Shown: in pieces, positions 21,030 through 33,000 of the stretch
How the letters are laid out: each line of letters starts with the position of its first letter
Numbering within the stretch: position 1 is the stretch's first letter
NCBI GenBank assembly: GCA_032718475.1
Contig: JAUCBJ010008291.1
Coordinates: 1-38,554, forward strand
DNA: 38,554 nucleotides
Direction: 5' to 3'
Source: Nemertoderma westbladi
Lineage: Eukaryota; Xenacoelomorpha; Nemertodermatida; Nemertodermatidae
Made by a program: the position numbers and the translations under genes
Notes under the pieces: generated by a model
Database searches by the model: none
Seen by the model: the letters and a program-made list of their open reading frames with translations, nothing else
What the model was told of the DNA's origin: nothing

Positions 21030-21461
21030 CTGATTCGACATGTTGGCTGTCGTGTACGGCGGCCCACCGAATACGGGAGGGTAGAAGGCTCGCGGTTGAT
21101 GTGGCAACCGGACGACGTAGTCCCGTGGGTCCCGACTAGCGACTGCGTCATCGGCGTAGAACCCGCGTTTATTAATCGAGAAGTCCCAAGGTTTGTCCTC
21201 ATCCGAACTCGACTCATCCACCGGCTCATCGACACGCATCCTTGCCTCGGACACTAAATTTTCCGAACCGCTTGGAACTTTCTCGTAATGGCCGCTCGTG
21301 TCCGCGGCTTGTCTAGCTGTCGGCTCGCCGGTTGGGCCGGTGTCCGCGGCTTGTCTAGCTGTCGGCTCGCCGGTTGGGCTGGTATAAGAGTCTGCTGAGG
21401 CGGCAACGTGAACTGGAGGGCTTCTGGGGACAGCCAATGATATGGGTTGGATATGATTCAT
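21003..21461 (-). CDS. Candidate protein-coding exon (unknown product)
   Basis: An ATG at 21461 opens 153 codons that end exactly at CAA|GTAAGT, a consensus splice donor in phase 0. A possible splice acceptor (CTGTCCCCAG) would instead start the exon at 21423. Composition is much more GC-rich than the flanks. The peptide is polar and disordered-looking: a 14-residue tandem duplication (PTGEPTARQAADTG-like), an acidic ESSSDEDKPWDF segment and a tyrosine/proline-rich end (YVVRLPHQPRAFYPPVFGGP, then RHIYNTPPQ). This resembles a cytoplasmic tail or linker, but no family is recognised. The last nine codons are the founder of the adjacent satellite. Strand and exon status are inferred from donor, composition and open frame. 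Confidence 0.5.
21299..21382 (-). repeat. In-frame 42-bp tandem duplication within the exon
   Basis: Two adjacent 42-bp copies differ at about one position (GGGCCGG and GGGCTGG ends). They encode two copies of a 14-residue PTGEPTARQAADT unit. The in-frame length is consistent with a translated region. Confidence 0.9.
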
Positions 21462-22300
21462 AATAAAAACTTCAGTGGTAATTATTATAATTGAAAGAGT
21501 CTTTCAGTAAATAAGAAACTAAGTAGGCATAAAATAATAAAAGCAGATTCAAAATCGAAATGTAAGATGTGAGTTACAGAACTGAAACATATTTGATTAT
21601 CAATTGAATGTTCCTCTTTGTAATGAATTAAACCAATTGGAAACGAGATCTTACAACGTAAAATTGAGACATGCTGGTTGGTTGTATTCTAAAAGAGCTG
21701 ACATCTGATTGGTTACGACATTCCATAGATATACATTAGTTAGGGAGGACAAACTTATTTAATCCTGTTTAACCACAATCTGCCTGCCTAAAAAATAGCC
21801 GACCTTGCATATGAAATTGTGATAATACATCTTCAGTTCTTCTATACGATTCTAACATATAGTAGGCACTAGGCTAGCTTATACATCTATACATAAGGAT
21901 AAAAAAAGTTTGGAAAAAGAATGAATGATAAGATATTATCAACTGATATTTTGGAATGTTAACTTCACATTTATTTCCAATGCTATAATAATTATGTAAG
22001 GGAATTAATTGTGTTCGTTTAGTTATCTTGTTTTCTGACAATTACAGAAATGTAGTTAACTTTATTCAGTAATTATGCCAATAAACAATTGATTACAATG
22101 CAACAAATATATTTCATATAACGTTTAAGACAGCTGCATGACTGCTCATCTCATTTTATATTTTTATCCTAATCTCATACCATACATATTCAAAGATATA
22201 TGAACTAAGTATACATATGCATTGGAACATATCACTCCGCATAGCTACAATATGTAAGCTTGTTGATATTAGTTTAATTTGTTGTATAATATTTATAAAT
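21462..22300. other. AT-rich spacer upstream of the exon, no gene recognised
   Basis: No long open frame or element was recognised. If the exon is initial, its promoter or 5' leader would lie here on the minus strand, but no clear core-promoter motif could be assigned. Confidence 0.4.
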
Positions 22301-22403
22301 TGTTTGAATTAGACACAAATGGTTCAATACCATTGTTTGAATTAGACACAAATGGTTCAATACCATTGTTTGAATTAGACACAAATGGTTCAATACCATT
22401 GTT
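22301..22403. repeat. 33-bp tandem repeat, about 3 copies
   Basis: The monomer contains TGTTTGAATTAGACACAAAT and GGTTCAATACCAT. It repeats at 22301, 22334 and 22367, and the fourth copy breaks off after TGTTT. Copies are identical. Confidence 0.95.
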
Positions 22404-23499
22404 TCCAAATGATTCTCACATAATTGTGTAAAGTTTGTAGGAAACGATCGATTGTAATAATTTAGTGATATAGTAGTGTAGTGAGACTGAAATTTAACAA
22501 CCGCAAAAAGAGTAGGATAACTACAATAAATACCATAGCTACATACACATCAGAATAGCTACAAAATAAATCAGTACAAATAAACAATTAATAAATACAA
22601 ACAAACGAATCGAATACATACACAATAAATATATGCATAATATTCTGCGAGTTAATATACACAATAAGTGATGCGTCTGTAACTGTAACTAGAAAAGTAT
22701 TGAGGATAACCACAAGCTTTCACTCTCTAATTATTTTTCAAACTCATGAAAGGTTTTAAATGTAATTATAAATATAAATAAATATAGATCCAAATATACC
22801 ATGGGACTCACTGACTGACCATCTCTACATTGTATGATACAGCACCAGAGAATGGCTCAAAGTGACCGCAAGTGGAAAAATAATCTCCAGCGCAATTTGG
22901 TTGCATATTAAATCAAATTTTGTTTATTGTTTTGGGTAGAAAACACCGCCTAAGTAACCTGATCGCTGATCTTCACACCTCTAATGTTTTAAATCAACTA
23001 ACACAGAGTTGGTGGTTCCAGTCATTTTTCGCCATTAACTCCTACCTAGCACACAATTAAAGCTGTTTAGCCCTAAAAGGAAAGTTTATTATCCTAAGTG
23101 TAAAATTTTAAAATATGAAAATTTTCTTCCAATTTAACCGACTGGTGTTAACTTTATACAATTCTAATATAACTTGGATTTATTTGAAGCTAATATCGTT
23201 TTCCATATAATCTCTATAATACGGAGTCTTAATTTGCATTCATAGAATGTGATAGATCATTATAATTATAGAGTTGGTTTAAAATCGGGGCAATTGACAT
23301 TCACATAGATGGTAGATTCATTAACTCAAGGTATCATATGGCCCGATAAATTTATCATGGTAAGCAAAGATCAATATGATTGCATTACGGATTATAACGA
23401 AGCGATATATCATTCTTAAACCATCGCTGAAATTCGATATTGTCTCTTGGGAAACACAAGGCTATGATTAGAATGTTAACGACCAAGTGGCAAACGAAA
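22404..23499. other. AT-rich spacer, no gene recognised
   Basis: No supported open frame, RNA gene or repeat was seen in this stretch. Confidence 0.45.
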
Positions 23500-24405
23500 T
23501 GTACCCAGCTATCAGTCTCGTATAGGTCTCAGTTGCGATGTACCCACCTATCAGTCTCGTATAGGTCTCAGTCGCGATGTACCCACCTATCAGTCTCGTA
23601 TAGGTCTCAGTCGCGATGTACCCAGCTATCAGTCTCGTATAGGTCTCAGTTGCGATGTACCCACCTATCAGTCTCATATAGGTCTCAGTCGCGATGTACC
23701 CACCTATCAGTCTCGTATAGGTCTCAGTTGCGATGTACCCACCTATCAGTCTCGTATAGGTCTCAGTTGCGATGTATCCACCAATCAGTCTCGTATAGGT
23801 CTCAGTCGCGATGTATCCACCAATCAGTCTCGTATAGGTCTCAGTCGCGATGTATCCACCAATCAGTCTCGTATAGGTCTCAGTCGCGATGTACCCACCA
23901 ATCAGTCTCGTATAGGTCTCAGTCGCGATGTACCCACCTATCAGTCTCGTATAGGTCTCAGTCGCGATGTACCCACCTATCAGTCTCGTATAGGTCTCAG
24001 TCGCGATGTACCCACCTATCAGTCTCGTATAGGTCTCAGTAGCGATGTACCTACCTATCCGTCTCATATAGGTCTCAGTCGCGATGTACACACCTATCAG
24101 TCTCGTATAGGTCTCAGTCGCGATGTACCCACCTATCAGTCTCGTATAGGTCTCAGTCGCGATGTACCCACTACCCACCTATCAGTCTCATATAGGTCTC
24201 AGTCGCGATGTATCCACCTATCAGTCTCGTATAGGTCTCAGTCGCGATGTACCCACCTATCAGTCTTGTATAGGTCTCAGTCGCGATGTACCCACCTATC
24301 AGTCTCATATAGGTCTCAGTCGCGATGTACCCACCTATCAGTCTCGTATAGGTCTCAGTCGCGATGTACCCACCTATCAGTCTTGTATAGGTGTCAGTCG
24401 GGATG
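23500..24405. repeat. 39-bp minisatellite, about 23 copies
   Basis: The monomer contains ACCCACCTATCAGTCTCGTA and TAGGTCTCAGTCGCGATGT. It is unrelated to the 39-bp array at 977-4843 despite equal length. Copies vary at several positions (CGT/CAT, TTG/TCG, CCTATC/CCAATC), and about 8 bp are inserted near 24170. Open frames on both strands give 13-residue repeats and are not treated as genes. Confidence 0.95.
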
Positions 24406-26065
24406 TTTCCAACAATCTCACTATTGCTATCATCGCATCGACGACAATGACCTTTGAGAATATAGAACGGCCGTTTAAAGGAAGGATTTAAGGGAACTTT
24501 GATATAGATCAAAAATTATCTATACCACTTGATTGGGCCTTTCGAGCAAATCGGACAAAAACCTTACAACCTGGTTCGGAACCAGTTAATGTTCAAAACA
24601 AAGAGTTCTAGAACGGTTAATTTTTGTTTTATGTTTTAAGTACAAATTCCAAGAAACCTGGTTTGTGTAATACATAATAATATTATGTTCTGCAGTTTTG
24701 GTAACTTTCCATTAATACACTCTCCAATTATGGGATACAGTTTCAAAAGATATTGAGTAATATATTAGCAAACATTTGAAAGATTTTCATCACATATATT
24801 GTATATTATGATGGGTAAGAATCTCACCCATGACCCATTCTGCTCGCGCAGGCCGCGTTAATTCATTTGGAATTAGTTGCTGTGTCCTTCTCAGTGGCTA
24901 ATAAGGAGCATATCACAACAAGATGGGTTCCTGATACTGTATTAATTAAATTAGGTCGTATTTTGTTTTGAATAAAAGACTACACAATTCATGTGCCGCT
25001 GAAAAATCACCTCTAAAATTAAACATCTTATCTTTCCACATCAAATCCAAGCGAGATATTTATTATATCTACCGGGAGTGACACATAGATACAATTAAGA
25101 AATGTTTACGGAATTCCTAAACGTGAAAAATTTATTATTATTACACCAAACAAACTCAATGAAATCAATTATTGTTGTGGCCCACACGGTAAAACAAATG
25201 TGTTCAGAAAATTTACATACAAAAAAGTAGCACATTAAATTCAAACTGACAACTTAAATTATAGTTGAATTAAAACTTTAAAAATTCAAACGCAGTTGGT
25301 TATCTCAAGGCAATAACACAGAAATGCACTATATACTTACACGCTGTGAGAAAATGGGAAAATATGCATTAAGAAAAGATTGAAATTCCGGCAAATGGGA
25401 GGTAAATTTATAGTAACTCAAATCAATAGTGTTTATGAAATGAAAGTGTCACTTGACTAATGAAATGGGTCCATTAAAGATAGAAAGCTGGAGGGTATCC
25501 TGGGGCTAAGTGGAACTTTTCGTTAAGGCGCCATAAAGGGAAAATGTATTTAGAAGGTTCATGACTACCTAGTTGATTGCGGGGTGTGCTGGCCAATGTG
25601 AATGTGACTGTTGATCGGCCTTAAACAATGACCGGTACAGGCGTGAACAGTAATTAGTCAGCTAGGCAGGCAACAAAGTAGCAAATAGACCTGTGATGTG
25701 CTACAGGCCCGTATGGTACGGGCCTGGCTGTGCACTTTATTGCTCAAATAATATTCCCAAAGTGTGACATTGTACAACTTCGCTTGTACTTCTGAGACAC
25801 AAACGCAAATTGTATATCATAATTAGACAAAATACATCTCCACAATGTTTTATCTAATTTCCTCAAAGATTGTCTGAATGCCTTCAAACATTTGGCAAAA
25901 GACAGACAGACCGACCGATCAACCGACAGACAACGGTTCAAACACCGGTACCCATATGCTAAACTCACTTACAAAGCTTACTTACATAATCTAAGTCTAC
26001 ATTTTTGATGGAACTATTACACTACAACTACAAGACAACTAATTATTCATAATTATATACTGAAC
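24406..26065. other. Spacer with scattered palindromes, no gene recognised
   Basis: It contains one HSE-like GTTCTAGAAC (24605-24614) and a hairpin with ATGGGT/ACCCAT arms (24811-24831). A perfect 10-bp-arm hairpin with a 3-nt loop lies at 25704-25726 (CAGGCCCGTA/TACGGGCCTG), and a GACA/GACC-rich tract near 25901-25930. A 74-codon minus frame at 25744-25968 overlaps the simple tract and is not supported. Confidence 0.5.
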
Positions 26066-29000
26066 TACTCTGTGTGTTAGACTACTCTTTGTGTTAGACT
26101 ACTCTGTGTGTTAGACTACTCTGTGTGTTAGACTACTCTTTGTGTTAGACTACTCTTTGTGTTAGACTACTCTGTGTGTTAGACTACTCTGTGTGTTAGA
26201 CTACTCTTTGTGTTAGACTACTCTGTGTGTTAAACTACTCTGTATGTTAGACTACTCTGTGTGTTAGACTACTCTGTGTGTTAGACTACTCTTTGTGTTA
26301 GACTACTCTGTGTGTTAGACTACTCTGTGTGTTAGACTACTCTTTGTGTTAGACTACTCTTTGTGTTAGACTACTCTTTGTGTTAGACTACTCTTTGTGT
26401 TAGACTACTCTTTGTGTTAGACTACTCTGTGTGTTAGACTACTCTTTGTGTTAGACTACTTTTTATGTTAGACTACTCTGTGTGTTAGACTACTCTTTGT
26501 GTTAGACTACTCTTTGTGTTAGACTACTCTTTGTGTTAGACTACTCTTTGTGTTAGACTACTCTTTGTGTTAGACTACTCTGTGTGTTAGACTACTCTTT
26601 GTGTTAGACTACTCTTTGTGTTAGACTACTCTTTGTGTTAGACTACTCTGTGTGTTAGACTACTCTGTGTGTTAGACTACTCTTTGTGTTAGACTACTCT
26701 TTGTGTTAGACTACTCTTTGTGTTAGACTACTCTGTGTGTTAGACTACTCTGCGTGTTAGACTACTCTGCGTGTTAGACTACTCTTTGTGTTAGACTACT
26801 CTTTGTGTTAGACTACTCTTTGTGTTAGACTACTCTTTGTGTTAGACTACTCTGTGTGTTAGACTACTCTTTGTGTTAGACTACTCTTTGTGTTAGACTA
26901 CTCTTTGTGTTAGACTACTCTGTGTGTTAGACTACTCTGTGTGTTAGACTACTCTTTGTGTTAGACTACTCTTTGTGTTAGACTACTCTTTGTGTTAGAC
27001 TACTCTTTGTGTTAGACTACTCTTTGTGTTAGACTACTCTTTGTGTTAGACTACTCTTTGTGTTAGACTACTCTTTGTGTTAGACTACTCTGTGTGTTAG
27101 ACTACTCTTTGTGTTAGACTACTCTTTGTGTTAGACTACTCTGTGTGTTAGACTACTCTTTGTGTTAGACTACTCTTTGTGTTAGACTACTCTGTGTGTT
27201 AGACTACTCTGTGTGTTAGACTACTCTTTGTGTTAGACTACTCTTTGTGTTAGACTACTCTTTGTGTTAGACTACTCTTTGTGTTAGACTACTCTTTGTG
27301 TTAGACTACTCTGTGTGTTAGACTACTCTGTGTGTTAGACTACTCTTTGTGTTAGACTACTCTTTGTGTTAGACTACTCTTTGTGTTATACTACTCTGTG
27401 TGTTAGACTACTCTTTGTGTTAGACTACTCTTTGTGTTAGACTACTCTGTGTGTTAGACTACTCTTTGTGTTTGACTACTCTTTGTGTTAGACTACTCTT
27501 TGTGTTAGACTACTCTTTGTGTTAGACTACTCTTTGTGTTAGACTACTCTTTGTGTTAGACTACTCTGTGTGTTAGACTACTCTGTGTGTTAGACTACTC
27601 TTTGTGTTAGACTACTCTTTGTGTTAGACTACTCTTTGTGTTAGACTACTCTGTGTGTTAGACTACTCTTTGTGTTAGACTACTCTTTGTGTTAGACTAC
27701 TCTTTGTGTTAGACTACTCTTTGTGTTAGACTACTCTTTGTGTTAGACTACTCTTTGTGTTAGACTACTCTGTGTGTTAGACTACTCTGTGTGTTAGACT
27801 ACTCTGTGTGTTAGACTACTCTTTGTGTTAGACTACTCTGTGTGTTAGACTACTCTTTGTGTTAGACTACTCTTTGTGTTAGACTACTCTGTGTGTTAGA
27901 CTACTCTGTGTGTTAGACTACTCTTTGTGTTAGACTACTCTTTGTGTTAGACTACTCTTTGTGTTAGACTACTCTTTGTGTTAGACTACTCTTTGTGTTA
28001 GACTACTCTGTGTGTTAGACTACTCTGTGTGTTAGACTACTCTTTGTGTTAGACTACTCTTTGTGTTAGACTACTCTTTGTGTTAGACTACTCTGTGTGT
28101 TAGACTACTCTTTGTGTTAGACTACTCTTTGTGTTAGACTACTCTGTGTGTTAGACTACTCTGTGTGTTAGACTACTCTTTGTGTTAGACTACTCTTTGT
28201 GTTAGACTACTCTTTGTGTTAGACTACTCTTTGTGTTAGACTACTCTGTGTGTTAGACTACTCTTTGTGTTAGACTGCTCTTTGTGTTAGACTACTCTTT
28301 GTGTTAGACTACTCTTTGTGTTAGACTACTCTGTGTGTTAGACTACTCTTTGTGTTAGACTACTCTTTGTGTTAGACTACTCTGTGTGTTAGACTACTCT
28401 TTGTGTTAGACTACTCTGTGTGTTAGACTACTCTTTGTGTTAGACTACTCTGTGTGTTAGACTACTCTGTGTGTTAGACTACTCTTTGTGTTAGACTACT
28501 CTGTGTGTTAGACTACTCTTTGTGTTAGACTACTCTGTGTGTTAGACTACTCTTTGTGTTAGACAACTCTGTGTGTTAGACTACTCTGTGTGTTAGACTA
28601 CTCTTTGTGTTAGACTACTCTGTGTGTTAGACTACTCTTTGTGTTAGACTACTCTGTGTGTTAGACTACTCTTTGTGTTAGACTACTCTGTGTGTTAGAC
28701 TACTCTTTGTGTTAGACTACTCTGTGTGTTAGACAACTCTGTGTGTTAGACTACTCTTTGTGTTAGACTACTCTGTGTGTTAGACTACTCTTTGTGTTAG
28801 ACTACTCTGTGTGTTAGACAACTCTTTGTGTTAGACTACTCTGTGTGTTAGACTACTCTTTGTGTTAGACTACTCTGTGTGTTAGACAACTCTGTGTGTT
28901 AGACTACTCTTTGTGTTAGACTACTCTGTGTGTTAGACTACTCTTTGTGTTAGTCTACTCTGTGTGTTAGACTACTCTTTGTGTTAGACTACTCTTTGTG

Positions 29001-29305
29001 TTAGACTACTCTTTGTGTTAGACTACTCTTTGTGTTAGACTACTCTGTGTGTTAGACTACTCTTTGTGTTAGACTACTCTGTGTGTTAGACTACTCTTTG
29101 TGTTAGAATACTCTGTGTGTTAGACTACTCTTTGTGTTAGACTACTCTGTGTGTTAGACTACTCTTTGTGTTAGACTACTCTTTGTGTTAGACTACTCTG
29201 TGTGTTAGACTACTCTTTGTGTTAGACTACTCTTTGTGTTAGACTACTCTTTGTGTTAGACTACTCTTTGTGTTAGACTACTCTTTGTGTTAGACTACTC
29301 TGTAT
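26066..29305. repeat. 17-bp satellite array, about 190 copies
   Basis: The monomer is GTTAGACTACTCTNTGT with two main variants, CTGTGTG and CTTTGTG. The order of variants is irregular from 26066 to about 28380. From there to about 29160 they largely alternate, giving a 34-bp higher-order unit, with an ACAACTC sub-variant appearing four times. Rare point variants occur (GCGTG near 26755). It is not a known telomeric repeat. Confidence 0.97.
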
Positions 29306-29627
29306 GGGAGTTAAAATCAACTTTTATTAAACGCTAACTACGTTTTCGTTATTGACAATTGTTATAATAAATTTGTTGTTAAATAACAATTATTGTATTA
29401 AATATTGCTAATTCTCGAGAAGATGAGTGGAATTATCAAGTATAAGCCAGTTATGATTTGTATGTCGTTCGTATACTTTGTTTGCAAGTAACTAATTTTG
29501 GTGTTTTAATGAATTCTTATTAATTCTTTCTTACACTAACCCTAATTAAACATTATTATTAAAAAAAATAAACGTAGATTTATTTATAAAAAATATTCAA
29601 AAATAAAGGTGACCCTTTGGTTGACTT
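29306..29627. other. AT-rich spacer, no gene recognised
   Basis: A very AT-rich link between the 17-bp and 30-bp arrays with short A and T runs. No coding or element signature was seen. Confidence 0.5.
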
Positions 29628-30042
29628 CGTATGTTGTAACGGTATGTGATACACTTCACTTCATTGTAACGGTATGTGATACACTTCACTTCATTGTAAC
29701 GTTATGTGATACACTTGACATCATTGTAACGGTATGTGATACACTTCACTTCATTGTAACGGTATGTGATACACTTCACTTCATTGTAACGGTATGTGAT
29801 ACACTTAACTTCATTGTAACGGTATGTGATACACTTCACTTCATTGTGACGGTATGTGATACACTTCACTTCATTGTAACGGTATGTGATACACTTCACT
29901 TCATTGTAACGGTATGTGATACACTTCACTTCTTTGTAACGGTATGTGATACACTTCACTTCATTGTAACGGTATGTGATACACTTCACTTCATTGTAAC
30001 GGTATGTGATACACTTCACTTCATTGTAACGGTATGTGATAC
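29628..30042. repeat. 30-bp minisatellite, about 14 copies
   Basis: The monomer contains CATTGTAACGGTATGTGATA and CACTTCACTT. Copies differ by single substitutions (GTTATG, TTGACATC, TTAACTTC, GTGACGG, TTCTTTG). The right end is directly joined to the trinucleotide tail of the RTE-like element: its last monomer is cut after GGTATGTGATAC. Confidence 0.95.
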
Positions 30043-30059
30043 TACTACTACTACTACTA
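30041..30059 (-). repeat. Trinucleotide tail of the RTE-like element
   Basis: Six CTA units (AGT on the element strand) lie between the last 30-bp minisatellite monomer and the conserved 3' UTR. RTE-group elements commonly end in short simple repeats instead of poly(A). Confidence 0.85.
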
Positions 30060-30089
30060 GGATCGGCATGTTGCATTGCAGCTGCATTT

Positions 30090-33000
30090 TTAAGAATGCT
30101 GTGCCGGCTTGTCAACAAAATTGCACCGCCACAACTCCCTATCACCCATGACATTTGCTAGATCATCCGCATCTTTAAGGCCAGTGTCCTTTAAGATGCG
30201 TCTCAAGAAAGTCATGGGCTGTCCACCATGCTTATTCACTCCATGAGGCTGCCAAAGTACAAGATTATGCACTGGCTGGTCCTCACGGCGAAAGCAATGT
30301 CCTGCAAAGCGGAGGCGATTTTGTTCTAGTGTCAAGCTTGGGGGAACCAATGAGACACCTCCAATGTTATATAGTGTCTGGTTGGAGATGTGTGCATTGT
30401 ACTTGACACAATGTACCCGGCGTAGCATTCTTGTGAATGTGCCATCCAGAGATTTGGTGTCCTCAGCAGTTAGAGCCCAGCATGGACTCCCGTAGAGGAG
30501 TACTGGAACTACTGCTGCTCTAAATAATCGGACCTTAAGTTTCCGATTAATTCTAGGTGACTTCCAAATCCTGGAAAGCCTATTCAAGGCTGCCCATGCC
30601 TTTCCCTTACGTATTCGAAGGTCCTCACCTGACTTCCGGATCCATGATCCCAGGTAACAGAAGTCGTCCACATGCTCAAGCATACCATCCTTTGAGCTTA
30701 TGCTCATCCGATCAGAGACTTGCTGAGGACTTTCAAAGTTAACTGTCATAATTTTGGTCTTTCTGGAGTTAATAAAAAGACCAACACTAGAAGCAGCATG
30801 TTCTAATGAGCTGAGGAGCCGCTGGGCTCCCTCTAATGATTCTGAGAGTACTCCTAAGTCATCAGCAAAGTCTAGATCAGTTAGGTACTTGGCAGGATTT
30901 CCTCGACTTCTGGAGCCAGTAGGTGGAGTTATCATCACCCCATCATCATTATGATGATCTAAGGACATGCGTAGAACATAGTCAACCACAATAATGAACA
31001 AGAATGGTGCAAGTGTGTCTCCTTGGAGGACGCCCCATAACACTTCAAATGGTTCTGTGTCACCGTCAACAGTAGACACAAATGTTGTCGAACCATCGTA
31101 TACTGATCTGATTGCTGCAATAATTTCATCAGGAATCCCATATAATGAAAGTATGCTGAACATACGTGAGCGAGAGACTGAATCAAAGGCCTTGAAGAAG
31201 TCAACAAAGATAACAGCCAGATGCCTGTCTTTCTTTTTTGATAACTCTTCAATTATCCTTCTAAGTGCCAAAATGGGCTCCATGGTCCCACGACCTTTAC
31301 GGAACCCATTCTGATTTCCACGTAGCAGTCTCTCAATGGGATCCCTGATGCGATTTAATAGAATTCTATTGTATAGTTTTGCAGCAATCGAGATCAATGA
31401 GATTCCCCGAAAAGAACCATAGAGTGTTAGGTTGCCCTTCTTGGGAACTGGCACCAACTTATTTGTTTTCATTTCTTGTGGGATTCTTGTTGTACGGTAC
31501 ATGTCTACTATGATGGGATAGATGAGCTTTAAACACTCAGGTATTTTAAAGACCTCAGGGGGAACACCATCTACTCCACTGGCACGATTGGTCTTAATGC
31601 TCTTTGCAGCAGCCTTCACTTCTGCAAAGGAGATATCGCCAATGGGAATATCTGGGAGTACAGACTCAGACACTTTTACTTCTATAAAGTTATTAGGCAA
31701 TACCCTGTCATTATTGAGGAGCTTTTCAAAGTGGGCTTTCCAACCATTGAGGCGATCGGCTGGTGATTCAGCCTTAACCTTGGTGGTTGGTTGGCTTTTC
31801 CGCCCAGTAAGCAGATTGATCGATTTCCATGCCTGGGATGATTGCCTGCTGTCGTCAGCATCATTGATGGCATCAACCTGTTGGTTTATTAGCTCCTGTA
31901 GATTAACAGAGTACTGCCTGTTCAGGGACCTAGATGCAGCTTTAACTGCATTCTTGGCCGCTGTAGTCTGTTTGAGTCGGGACTCTTTCTGCGCCTTATG
32001 AAGGTCATTTCGGCACTTCTGAATTTTGTTGTCAGTCCAGGGGGCCCTTTTCCTGTTTCGAGGGTATACAGGAACTGTTTCTGCAGCTGCTAACTTAACT
32101 GCTTCTGTAAAGGCAGTATAGCCCTCACAGTGATCTGCCGCCTCAGAGGCAAGAGCCTCATACCTGTTGCTCAGCTGTAGTGTGAAGCTGGATCTCACAC
32201 TTGGCTGTTGCAACAGAGAGGACCAGTCATGCCGTGGCAAGGCAGATTTCGTTGTTCTGCTAGCACGCAGACTAAGTCTTACCTTGGCCACAATAAGGCG
32301 GTGATCACTGGAGAAGGGTCGAAGTGTAAATGCATTACAGTCTTGTATAGAGCTCCTGTATTTCCTACGAAACAGAATATGGTCTATCTGGGACTTGTGA
32401 CCACTGGGTCCACTATGAGTCCATAGCTTTCCAGTTCGCTTCTTGAACTGGGTTCCAGCCGAAAACAATCCATTTCCAGAGATAAAATCCTGAAGATGGA
32501 CAGAATTTCGGTTAACACTATTGCTATAGACCCAGGGCGATGTAGGTGATTGATGCAGACTTGCATTAAAGTCTCCCAGGAATGTTAAGAATGCATGCTG
32601 ATCCACTCCATCAGTTGCTGCTTGTAGATTGTGGTAGAAATTTTCCACCTCCTCTACAGGGGCAACACTAGTTGGAGAGTAGCACACAATCAGAACCACC
32701 TTAGGAAACTTCTTAGCCAGTCTTCCAGAACATGAGAAGTGGCAACGGATGATGCGGTTAGAGATTTGGTCTATTTTGTCCAATGCTGCATGTGCAGTTG
32801 GATTCATCAATAGACCAATTCCACCATTGCCACTATCATCTGCTGACGCGAGGGCGAGTCGCCAACCGCCCCCCATGTCCTTAATCAGAACCTCATCAGT
32901 CTGTCCAGTCTGCATTCGGTGCTCTTGAACACCCACTGCGCTAAGAGAAAGCTTATCTGCCAAGGCAGTCAGCTCACCTTGTCGCATTGGGGACCCGAGT

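Noticed and set aside
23440-24512. Open frames over the 39-bp array on both strands, including short non-repeat ends
   Set aside because: The period is a multiple of 3 and both strands are open. The non-repeat ends show no motif or splice context, so coding is not supported.
25744-25968. 74-codon minus-strand frame
   Set aside because: It overlaps a GACA/GACC-type simple tract and shows no motif.
26066-29305. CRISPR-like or telomeric array
   Set aside because: There are no spacers; monomers are directly adjacent, and the 17-bp unit does not match known telomere repeats.
29628-30042. GGTATGTG in each 30-bp monomer as a second tandem splice-donor array
   Set aside because: GTATGT can serve as a donor, but no exon-like frame adjoins the array, so the match is probably incidental.
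30557-32566. Antisense and shifted frames over the RTE-like ORF
   Set aside because: They are shadows of the intact APE-RT frame on the minus strand.
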